Of a stretch of DNA of 64,000 bases, positions 56,660 through 64,000 are shown one piece after another. The notes beneath the pieces were generated by a model. That model did no database searches. It had not been told where the DNA came from and worked only from the letters and a program-made list of their open reading frames with translations. Within the stretch, counting starts at the first letter, position 1, and the number at the start of each line of letters is the position of its first letter. The stretch is from NCBI GenBank assembly GCA_027475525.1, contig JAMWFC010000005.1:434001-498000 (forward strand), written 5' to 3'. Source of the DNA: Macrolepiota albuminosa. Taxonomy: Eukaryota; Basidiomycota; Agaricomycetes; Agaricales; Agaricaceae. The translations under genes and the position numbers were made by a program.

Positions 56660-56926
56660 AGTCTTTTTTTGCCGAACTTTCTTGACAGTCCCGTTATGTA
56701 TCCTATAGTGTAGTGGTAAATCAAAATGTATATACTTGTTCTGCCGAGGTAAGTAAGTAAAGAGAGAGAAAAGAAAGACAGAAACATCGTAAGTAATTTG
56801 GCGGGAGAGAGAAATTCGGGTGCTACGATGGGAAAGGGTAATAAAGAGGAGCGAGAAAGAAGGAAAAACAGAAAGTATACATGGGAGTTGAATCCCTACC
56901 GAATCCAGAGGCGGGGGTTACGCCCG
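56660..56926. other. Convergent intergenic stretch in G2
   Basis: AT-richer DNA between the antisense gene and the pol stop. Contains GTAAGT/GTAAGTAA words and purine-rich runs. No gene. Confidence 0.5.
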
Positions 56927-58313
56927 TCACTGCCGTCTGTGAGTCCTGCGCCCGGGGGGGTCGTTTCCCGGGTGCCGTTGCTGGAAGTCCCGGAGTTTGT
57001 CGAGGGCGCCTTCGAGGTTTCGTCGTGGTTCCCAAGTGTTGTCCCCCGGGCCGTATCCCTTCCACCGTACGAGGAAGTGGGGTCGTCCACGAATGTTCCG
57101 GGAGTCGAGGATGTCTTCGACCTCGTAGTGGTACTCGTCCTCGACCTCGACCGGGGGAGGGGGTTCGGGTCGTCGTTCGGAGAAGGGATCCGGGGGGTGT
57201 CGTTCCAGGAGGCGGACGTGGAAAACCGGGTGCAGGCCTTTAAGTCCCGGGGGGAGCTCGATCTTGTAGGCGTGGGATGAGACCTTCTTCAAAATTTTGA
57301 ACGGGCCGAGGCGCTTGTGATCGAGTTTTGGGGAGGGCCGGCGGGTGCGGAGGTGGCGTCGATCTAACCATACCTTTGTCCCGGGGGTCCAGTCGGGGGT
57401 GTCTTCCCGATTCCGGTCGGCGTGTTTCGCATAGGCCTGGTTCGCGGTGTCGATTTCTTCCCGGAGAAATTCGTGAAGAGACTGGAGATCCCGGGCGACC
57501 TCGTGGGCGGCGTGTGACGGGATGTCCCGGAGCGAGAGCGTCAGTTGAGGGTGGTATCCCTTGTTGGCAAAGAAGGGCGATACCCTGGTGGCAGAGTGCG
57601 GCGTGTTGTTGTACGTGAACTCGGCCAGGGGGAGCTCGGCGTGCCAGTCGTCCTGCAAGTAGTTGACGTACAGCCGGAGGTACTGCTCAAGGGACTGGTT
57701 GACCCTTTCGGTTTGACCGTTGGTTTCGGGGTGGTAGGCGGTAGAGAGGTTAGTCTTTACTTCAAGTGCCTTACACAGGGAAGTCCAAAACTTGGACACG
57801 AAGAGGGGGCCCCGGTCGGAGACGATGTCGTCCGGGAGACCATGCTTGGCGAAGACGTGCTCGAGGAACAGCCGGGCGAAGTCCGGGGCGGTATCCGTGG
57901 TGTGGCAGGGTAGGAAGATGCCCTGTTTGGTTAGCCTGCACACAACGACGAGAATGGCATCGAACCCTTCAGATTCCGGGAGCTCGACGATGTGGTCCAG
58001 AGATATTGAGGACCAGGGGCGTCGTCCGACCGGCAGGGGTTTCAGGAGTCCGTACGGTCGGTGTCGGGGGACCTTGGCCCGGAGGCAGGGCTCGCACGAT
58101 CGAATGTAACGGGTCACGTCCTTCTTCAACCCTGGCCAAAAGTAAGTCCGGGAGATGAGCTGGAGGGTCTTACGTATTCCAGGATGTCCCCGGAGCTTGT
58201 GGTCGTGGTGTTGGCGGAGGACGTCGTAGCGAAGTCCTGGAGGGTCTTACGTATTCCAGGATGTCCCCGGAGCTTGTGGTCGTGGTGTTGGCGGAGGACG
58301 TCGTAGCGAAGTC
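56927..58313 (-). CDS. G2 integrase with chromodomain
   Basis: Zinc module [15 protein letters not shown] ... CEPCLRAK (HHCC; its first half lies in the 77-bp duplication). DDE core: Asp in [11 protein letters not shown], Asp in [10 protein letters not shown], Glu in [14 protein letters not shown]-type module ([19 protein letters not shown]) and a classic chromodomain follow: [38 protein letters not shown], ending near [12 protein letters not shown] at 56927 is followed two codons later by a TAA. All catalytic residues are present. It is typical of the Tf/sushi-like chromovirus group. Confidence 0.9.
58160..58313. repeat. 77-bp tandem duplication (assembly-type)
   Basis: Offset 77 bp inside the G2 integrase zinc module. 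It separates two halves of one pol frame. Confidence 0.9.
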
Positions 58314-60516
58314 AGGCGTGATCCGGGACGTAGATGCGGCCATCCCGGAGGAGGAGTTTTTCATCGGGGGACAGGGAGAAGGCGGGGTCCCGGTCGGTTC
58401 CATCAGGGGGGTTGCGGGGGTCGTGATCGGTGAAGTACTTGTCTCGGGGGGCGCGGCGAATCTGACTCAGGGTCCCTTCCTCGTTTAAGATCAGTAAGGC
58501 ATTCAAATGTTCGGGAGGGATCACCACGCGATGATTGAACGCATTACGTTCCGCCTCGAACGACTTCTTGGGGTAGACGTCCGGACGGCGGGTGAGGGCG
58601 TCGGGCTTGGTGCCAAGTCGTCCCAGGCGGTATTGGATCGTGAAGTCGTACTCCGAGAGGATCTCGGACCATCGGGCCTGCCGTCGACTGAGTTGCTTGG
58701 TCGTGGTGAAGTACTGCAGGTTATTATGATCCGAGTAGACCTGGATCCAGTGCCGGGCTCCCTCGAGGTAGGCCCGCCATTGCTTGAAGGCTTCGACGAT
58801 GGCGAGGAGTTCCTTGTCGTAAATGTCGTAGTTGAGCTCGGCGTCGATCATGGACCGGGTGTAGAAAGCGACTGGCCGGGGTTCCCCACCGTCAGATTCC
58901 ATCTGCGAGAGAATCCCGGCAATGGCGTAGTCGGAGGCGTCGCATTCTAGGATAATCGGGAGGGTTGGGTCGTAGTGCCGGAGTACGGGGGCGGTCGTGA
59001 AAGCCTCCTTGAGCAGGTTAAAGACACTCTGGCACTTACTGTCCCAGTTCCAGGTGACGTCCTTGCGCGTGAGCCGGTTGAGGGGTTTCGTGATACCGGA
59101 GTAGTTATCTATGAACCTCCGGTAGAAGTTAGCGAAACCCAGGAAAGATTGTACTTCCTTGACGTTCCGGGGCTGCGGCCAGTTGACGATGGCCTCGACC
59201 TTGTGGGGGTCCATGCGAACGCCATTCGGGGATACTATGACGCCAAGATACTCAACCTCTTCCGTGTGGAATGAACACTTCTCGGGCTTGGCGTGGAGGT
59301 TGTGCTCCCGGAGGCGTTCGAGGACTTGCCGGACGTGCTTCTGGTGATCCTCCGGCGAGTCGGAGTAGATGAGTATGTCGTCCAGGTAGACTATCACGAA
59401 GACGTCGCTCATGTCGTGGAAGATGTCGTTCATGAAGTATTGGAACGTGGCGGGGGAGTTAGTCATTCCGAAAGGCATTACAAGGTACTCAAACAGACCA
59501 TACCACGTGCGGAACGCAGTCTTCCACTCATGTCCCAGGGCGATGCGGACATTGTTGTAACCGGAGCGGAGGTCGATCTTTGTATAAACCTTGGCACTGC
59601 GGAGTCGGTCGACCAGATCGCCAATGAGCGGGAGCGGGTAGCGGTTCTTCTTGGTGATCTTATTGAGTCCCCGGTAGTCGACACAGAGTCGGAGCGAGCC
59701 GTCCTTCTTCTTGGCGAATAGAACCGGGGCTCCGGCGGCGGAGGCGGAGGGTCGGATGAATCCCTTACCGAGCATTTCATCAAGGTAGTCCTTGAGAGCC
59801 CGGAGTTCGACCTCCGACATGTTGTAGACCTTGCCGAAAGGGGGGGTGGCTCCTTCCTCAAGGTTGATGGTGTGATCGTAGGGGCGGTGAGGGGGAATCT
59901 CCTTGGCATCTCCTTTGGAGAATACGTCAGCGAACTCGTGATACTCCGGGGGAACTACTTCTCGGAGGATTTGCTCCTCGGTTTTCCGTTCCGGGGGAAT
60001 AGCGTCCCCTCGTAGGTGTTCTTCCGGGAGAGAGGGCGAGGTGTGTAGCTGAAACGTGGGAACTCCATCCCTCATGAGGTGGGCGAAGGGGGTGGCCCCA
60101 ATGATCCTAATGTCGAGTGCGCTCGGGTCGATCGGGGTTGCGGAAGCATCGGCCGGAGCGGGTGTGGCGCGTGTCTGAGACCGGCAGTGGTAGTTCGGCC
60201 CTTTGTACTTGTTCCGAGGAATGTTTGGGGGTCGATCGGGGGCCTTGCGGTCTCGGACGGGCAGGGGTGGTGCATGCGTGGGGGGCGCGGCAGTCGTCCC
60301 GGGGGTGTCGGGCATTGGGTCGCTTCCTAGAGCCCGGAGGTGCACGGCGGTCGAGGGGTGGTCTTCGGGCCCTGGGAAGGTCATGGTGAGCGTCCTCCAA
60401 TCGATGTCGGGGTTTGTGTCGCGCAGCCAGGGTAGCCCCAGCACCATCGGGATCGATTTGTGAAGTCGCGTGACCAGGAAGTTGGAAGTGAACTCGTAGT
60501 TGTTGTCCAGGGTCAC
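58312..60516 (-). CDS. G2 reverse transcriptase and RNase H (with end of protease 2)
   Basis: 734 open codons. It begins inside protease 2 (PMVLGLPWLRDTNPDIDW), then an RT connection (HEFADVFSKGDAKEIPPHR, YDHTINLEEG), RT motifs KKKDGSLRLCVDYRGLN, KIDLRSGYNNVRI, MPFGMTNSPATFQ and the catalytic YLDDILIYS, the thumb (VQSFLGFANFYRRFI), RNase H ILECDASDYAIAGIL, DKELLAIVEAF and YSDHNNLQYF, and the tether to integrase. Intact and probably functional. Confidence 0.92.
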   Translation of the reverse strand: MTLDNNYEFTSNFLVTRLHKSIPMVLGLPWLRDTNPDIDWRTLTMTFPGPEDHPSTAVHLRALGSDPMPDTPGTTAAPPTHAPPLPVRDRKAPDRPPNIPRNKYKGPNYHCRSQTRATPAPADASATPIDPSALDIRIIGATPFAHLMRDGVPTFQLHTSPSLPEEHLRGDAIPPERKTEEQILREVVPPEYHEFADVFSKGDAKEIPPHRPYDHTINLEEGATPPFGKVYNMSEVELRALKDYLDEMLGKGFIRPSASAAGAPVLFAKKKDGSLRLCVDYRGLNKITKKNRYPLPLIGDLVDRLRSAKVYTKIDLRSGYNNVRIALGHEWKTAFRTWYGLFEYLVMPFGMTNSPATFQYFMNDIFHDMSDVFVIVYLDDILIYSDSPEDHQKHVRQVLERLREHNLHAKPEKCSFHTEEVEYLGVIVSPNGVRMDPHKVEAIVNWPQPRNVKEVQSFLGFANFYRRFIDNYSGITKPLNRLTRKDVTWNWDSKCQSVFNLLKEAFTTAPVLRHYDPTLPIILECDASDYAIAGILSQMESDGGEPRPVAFYTRSMIDAELNYDIYDKELLAIVEAFKQWRAYLEGARHWIQVYSDHNNLQYFTTTKQLSRRQARWSEILSEYDFTIQYRLGRLGTKPDALTRRPDVYPKKSFEAERNAFNHRVVIPPEHLNALLILNEEGTLSQIRRAPRDKYFTDHDPRNPPDGTDRDPAFSLSPDEKLLLRDGRIYVPDHA

Positions 60517-60763
60517 GCGTCCCGAGTGAGACCTTTGGATGGGGCCGGAGGAGGAGGGGGTGCCATCGAGGCGTTGCAGGCGGAGGGGCTGGTCGAGGAA
60601 GTCGTGGGGGAGGTCGAGGGCGTCGCTGATGAAGACCCCGGTGGCTCCGCTGTCGATAAGGGCCGATATCGGTCCTGGGGCGCCGTGAGGTCGAGGGCGT
60701 CGCTGATGAAGACCCCGGTGGCTCCGCTGTCGATAAGGGCCGATATCGGTCCTGGGGCGCCGT
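60400..60763 (-). CDS. G2 protease domain 2
   Basis: Second retropepsin-like domain: ARLDGAPGPISALIDSGATG (active-site Asp-Ser-Gly), FISDALDL, then, after the duplicated 77 bp, RVTLDNNYEFTSNFLV and MVLGLPWLRDTNPDIDWRTL. It is in frame with RT. It differs throughout from domain 1 (about 61300-60950) and so is not an assembly duplicate. Confidence 0.75.
60610..60763. repeat. 77-bp tandem duplication (assembly-type)
   Basis: Offset 77 bp, covering the DSG motif of protease 2. Confidence 0.9.
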
Positions 60764-60949
60764 CCAGCCTGGCATTGACAACAAAGGATCGGGATGAACG
60801 AGACTGGAGTCCGGGGGGTGGTGGGGGCTCGTCCGGGAGGTCCTTCGGGTTGGGTTCGAGGGGTGGGGGATGTCGAAGGGGAGTTGTTGGTCGTCGGGGG
60901 TCGGGTCCCGGGTCAGGCAGGGTGGGTGAGGTGCCGCCAATCGATGTCG

Positions 60950-61301
60950 GGGGTTAGTGTCCCGGAGCCACGGGAGCCCTAAGACCAGGGGTGCTGAAGG
61001 GTGAAGTTTGGTCACCAACATCCGGAGGGTGTGAGTCTGTCCGTTGGCGAAAGTGACGGGCATACGCACAAAGTGAGTGATGTTCCCTGCCGTAGAGGTG
61101 TCTCCGTCGAAGAGGCAGAGCCGTACCGGGACCGGGAGTCGCTGGGTGGGTTCCGGGGCGAGGGTAGACCATGCTTCGTCGATGAAGTTGTTGGTGGCGC
61201 CGCTGTCGACGAGGGTGTTGAGGGGGGTTCCGGGGCGAGGGTAGACCATGCTTCGTCGATGAAGTTGTTGGTGGCGCCGCTGTCGACGAGGGTGTTGAGG
61301 G
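60950..61301 (-). CDS. G2 protease domain 1
   Basis: First retropepsin-like domain, upstream of domain 2: LNTLVDSGATNNFIDEAW (Asp-Ser-Gly), RLCLFDGDTSTAGNITH, RMPVTFANGQTHTLRMLV and LVLGLPWLRDTNP, after which an extra C in a CCCCC run shifts the frame. It shares the end motif LGLPWLRDTNPDIDW with domain 2 but the middles differ strongly. Upstream linkage to gag also needs a shift. Confidence 0.7.
61148..61301. repeat. 77-bp tandem duplication (assembly-type)
   Basis: Offset 77 bp, covering the DSG motif of protease 1. Confidence 0.9.
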
Positions 61302-61559
61302 AGTTCCAGAGGGGTGAGGCGGGTTTTGAGGAGGAGGGAGTGCGAAGAGTGGGAGGGTAGATAAGCCGTGAGGGTGTCCTGTATGAGTGTCGTAGAGCGA
61401 AGATGTGAGACCGGGGCGGAGAAGACGTCGGGGTCGATTCCGCGATTTAGGGCGTCTTCCGGGTCTAAATCGCCGGGTCGTTTTCCGAATACTCGTAGGT
61501 GGCGTCCTCCCCTTCGAAGGTCCAGGTGGCACGTCCCATGACCTGTCGTTTGAGGCACT

Positions 61560-63420
61560 TGGAGATGAAATGGTCTTTCTCACCACAGAGTATACAGACA
61601 CCCTCCCTTCTCCGTCGTTCCTGCACATCCGTCAGGACTTCGATCCAGGGTCATCCCCTCTTTTGAAGCCGGTTGGCTCGGAGGGCCTCCTCGTCCTGTT
61701 CGTCGTCGAAGTCGAAGTCTTCGGGGTCTTCCGGGGGTTCCTCGGGGCTTGGCACGTCACCCGGGTCGTGGGCGGCCACGGCGGCGTTGAGTTGGGCCTG
61801 GAGGCGGGTGCCGCTGCCGGGGTTAGCATTGGGCGGGCCGCGACTCACTGGGGGTCGGCCGCCAGGGAACGCGGGGGGACCGGGGTTGGGAGCTTCGCCG
61901 GAGGGCCAAGGGGGTCCTCCTCTAGGGTTCCAGGGGGGTCGGGAATTCGAATACTCGCTGCGGTCTTCCCAGTAGCGCTGGTCGATCTGCATGACGAGGG
62001 CCTTGTATCCGTCGTAGGAGGGTTGTTTCGGGGCGAGTCGGAGGACGTCCTTGATACGTTGTGGGAGGGCGCGGCGGAGGGCGTACTGGAGGGCGCTGTA
62101 ATTCCAACCTGTCTCGTAAGCTTCCTTTTCAAAACGTACGATGAAGGTAGTGAAACGTTCTTCAGAGCACATCCGGAGGTTGAAGAGGTTGTCCTCGGCC
62201 TCGGCCACGGTGTCGTATATCCCGAATTTCCCGGAGAACTCGTCGACAAAGGCTTGCCAGCGAGCGAGTGCCGGGTTGTTGGGGTCGAACTGGATGAGGG
62301 CCGTGTAGTGATCGAAGGCGATCCCCTGGAGGTACGACGCGGCAAAGGCCACCCGGGAGCTGTCAACCTGAAACGTGAGCGGCTTTGCCTGAAACGTATT
62401 GAGACACTGAGTGAGGAAGGTACGCCATTTTCGGGGGTCCCGGCCCGTGAAAGCGTCGGGCTTTTGGATGTCCAATCGTCCTTCGCGGGCGAGGGCGTCG
62501 CGAGCGTCGTCCGGTCCGGCAGCGTTACGGGGAGAAGGGCCAGCATTGTAATAGTAGTAGTAATGATTACCCCCCCCTCCTTGAGGAGGAAAGGCACCAA
62601 GGGCGGGGCCCCACCCGCCGGGAGGTCCTCCTCCAGGTGGCTCACCTGGGGGTCCATGCCCGGGAGGCCCGTTGTCCCAAGGGGGTTCGTTCCTGCCAGG
62701 AGGGGGCCCGGGGGTGGCTCACCTGGGGGTCCATGCCCGGGAGGCCCGTTGTCCCAAGGGGGTTCGTTCCTGCCAGGAGGGGGCCCGGGTCTCCATGCAG
62801 GGAGTGGCGGAGGTGGAGGGCCTGGGGGTCGTCCTCGGGGTTCAGCTGGGGGTGGCGGAGGCGGTCGGGGAGGGTTCGGCGGTGTCGGGTCGGGCGGAGG
62901 GGGGTTAGGTGCTGGGTCGGGTGCCGGGTTGCGCAGGGGACGTTCAATCCGGGAGGGTCGGGCTTGCATCGGGGGTCGCGGGGGGTTTCGTAGGTCGAAG
63001 TGGGGTGGCGGATCGCGGCGGAAGTTGCGTTCCGGAGGGACCGGGGCTGGCGTAGGGGGCGGTACCAGGACGGGCGCGGGCGTGGAACGTGGTTGGTTGT
63101 TGTCACGCGTAAGCTCGTCGATGTAGCACAGCGTGTCGTCCGTGCTAGGGGTGTCCGCGCAGGGTCTGCCGGGGTTTGCCGGGGCCGGGGGTCGGGCGTT
63201 GTCTGTTCGCGGGAGGGGTTCCAGGGGTTTTTGGGGCTGTCCCCAGGTCTCGAAAGTACTAGGAACGGAGTTAGCCCTGCGGCGAGTTGACAAGCCTACC
63301 GTGCGGGCCGCGGGTTGATCGAAGAGGCCTCCAGCCTAGGAACGGAGTTAGCCCTGCGGCGAGTTGACAAGCCTACCGTGCGGGCCGCGGGTTGATCGAA
63401 GAGGCCTCCAGCGGGTTGAG
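61560..63420 (-). CDS. G2 Gag protein
   Basis: The N-terminal half is Pro/Arg-rich (63293-62800). A Gly/Tyr stretch (NHYYYYYN) leads into a retrotransposon-gag core (62475-61651): RLDIQKPDAFTGRDPRKWR, FAASYLQGIAFDHYTALIQF, EEAL-type acidic end. A TGA at 61651 follows LRANRLQKRG, but the same frame continues PWIEVLTDVQERRRREG into a perfect CCHC knuckle CILCGEKDHFISKC (61590-61550) and KRQVMGRATWTFEG. So an essential RNA-binding motif lies beyond a TGA. The frame ends in TAG at about 61448. Three 77-bp duplications interrupt the region. Confidence 0.8.
62636..62789. repeat. 77-bp tandem duplication (assembly-type)
   Basis: Offset 77 bp in G2 gag. Confidence 0.9.
63259..63412. repeat. 77-bp tandem duplication (assembly-type)
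   Basis: Offset 77 bp at the boundary between the leader ORF and gag of G2. Confidence 0.9.
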
Positions 63421-63944
63421 GGACCGTAATATGGCTGAGGCGTTCTGCCGTTCTTCCCGTTGTCGTTGCTCCGGAGTGGGGACCGTGGGGGCTGCCGGGA
63501 CTGCTGGGGCCGGTTCCGGGGGTTCCCGTCGAATGTGAATCGAGCGACCTGGGTCCGCGGGGTCGTTGATGGGCCGAGGGGAGGGGGACGCGTGGACTTC
63601 GTCGAGCAGTTGCTGTAATTCTTCCTGGAGGATCGTATTGCGCCTATACTTTACCATGGTTTGCTCCGGGAGTTCTCCTCGCGTGAGGCGATCCCCGAAT
63701 TCGACCAGGCAGTGAGCCCATTCCTCCGGAGTGCCTTCGAAGTCGTCGTGTCCGAATTCCACGAGCAGTGTCCTTGTCCGTTGCGCGAAGTTCTCTGGCC
63801 CTCCGGAGTGCCTTCGAAGTCGTCGTGTCCGAATTCCACGAGCAGTGTCCTTGTCCGTTGCGCGAAGTTCTCTGGCAAGATCCTGAGGGAGCGGAGTACC
63901 TCGTCCCGTTGCCGTTCATACTCTTCGAGGCGTCGTCGTCCCAT
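63373..63944 (-). CDS. G2 leader ORF upstream of gag
   Basis: Starts MGRRRLEEYERQRDEVLRSL at 63944. With the 77-bp duplication at 63723 counted once it is a single frame of about 164 codons: a helical, charged N-terminus (FAQRTRTLLVEFGHDDFEG, EWAHCLVEFGDRLTRGEL, ILQEELQQLLDEVHA), then a Pro/Ala-rich end stopping in TAG at 63373. It may be a separate short protein or the N-terminal part of Gag separated by a frameshift. Confidence 0.5.
63723..63876. repeat. 77-bp tandem duplication (assembly-type)
   Basis: Offset 77 bp in the G2 leader ORF. Confidence 0.9.
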
Positions 63945-64000
63945 TGGCGAGGGAGGGGTTCGAGCGGGTGGGGCGGCGGCCGGGTAATGACGAAGGGGGT

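Larger units (their letters stand above)
54628..63990 (-). mobile_element. Ty3/gypsy chromodomain retrotransposon G2 (right end outside window)
   Basis: Interior of the second gypsy, read right to left: gag (63944-61560), protease 1 (about 61300-60950), protease 2 (60700-60400), RT/RNase H (60000-58400), integrase and chromodomain (58310-56927), then an antisense spliced gene (54831-56658), purine tract and LTR. It is GC-rich, unlike the blocks to the left. The pol frame from 60516 to 56927 has no stop once the 77-bp duplication at 58160 is counted once. The 5' LTR lies beyond the window. Confidence 0.88.

Noticed and set aside
1..64000. Genome-wide reassignment of UGA to Trp
   Set aside because: COX20, the Cdc25-like phosphatase and the copia gag all appear to end in TGA at sensible lengths, so UGA works as a stop in this genome. 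The TGA bias is reported only for elements and the zinc-cluster gene.
1..64000. Bacterial operons, CRISPR arrays, rRNA genes
   Set aside because: None seen. Introns and fungal elements show eukaryotic nuclear DNA.

Overview
The window looks like repeat-rich nuclear DNA of a filamentous basidiomycete (Agaricomycetes-like). The evidence is short GT-AG introns of about 45-75 nt, recognisable host genes (a COX20-type cytochrome oxidase assembly factor, a Cdc25/rhodanese-type phosphatase, a sirtuin relic), fungal chromodomain Ty3/gypsy elements, Ty1/copia and DIRS-like fragments, and OTT_1508-like deaminase genes of a kind known to be expanded in fungi. I see no tRNA, rRNA, CRISPR or bacterial gene. 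Family names come from motif recognition by eye, without database searches.

Layout. (1) 1-9.9 kb: gypsy element G1, minus strand, running off the left edge: gag, protease, RT/RNase H, integrase with chromodomain, then an extra Gln/Pro-rich ORF3. (2) 10-12.6 kb: an intronic region, then a five-exon minus-strand gene for a protein with a Zn2Cys6-like cysteine cluster. (3) 12.6-19 kb: decayed DNA with two old gypsy remnants showing strong C-to-T type decay. (4) 19-24.6 kb: AT-rich DNA, a poly-T minisatellite, a small four-exon coiled-coil gene, a sirtuin relic and an unidentified pseudogene. (5) 24.6-34.5 kb: a block with a P-loop-like gene (minus), a divergent deaminase gene (plus), a truncated gypsy with its LTR and a copia fragment. 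A second copy of nearly the whole block lies at 46.5-53.8 kb, right of a 100-N gap. (6) 35-36.4 kb: DIRS-like tyrosine-recombinase remnant inserted in the copia fragment. (7) 37.8-40.4 kb: a host gene island with a third deaminase gene, COX20 and the phosphatase. (8) 41.4-43.1 kb: a complete gag-only copia element with identical LTRs and a TSD. (9) 43-46.4 kb: unidentified coding pieces and an inverted, broken copy of COX20. (10) 53.8-64 kb: gypsy element G2, minus strand, with LTR, integrase/chromodomain, RT/RNase H, two tandem protease domains and gag, plus a spliced Zn2Cys6-like gene running antisense between pol and the LTR.

Cross-cutting points. Eighteen tandem duplications with an offset of 77 bp are scattered through the window. 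They look like untrimmed assembly overlaps, and they break reading frames. When they are allowed for, the G1 gag and pol frames are continuous except for eight internal stops, all TGA. The deaminase genes, the P-loop/deaminase block, a recurring element terminus, the tandem proteases and the antisense zinc-cluster gene are the biologically most interesting items.
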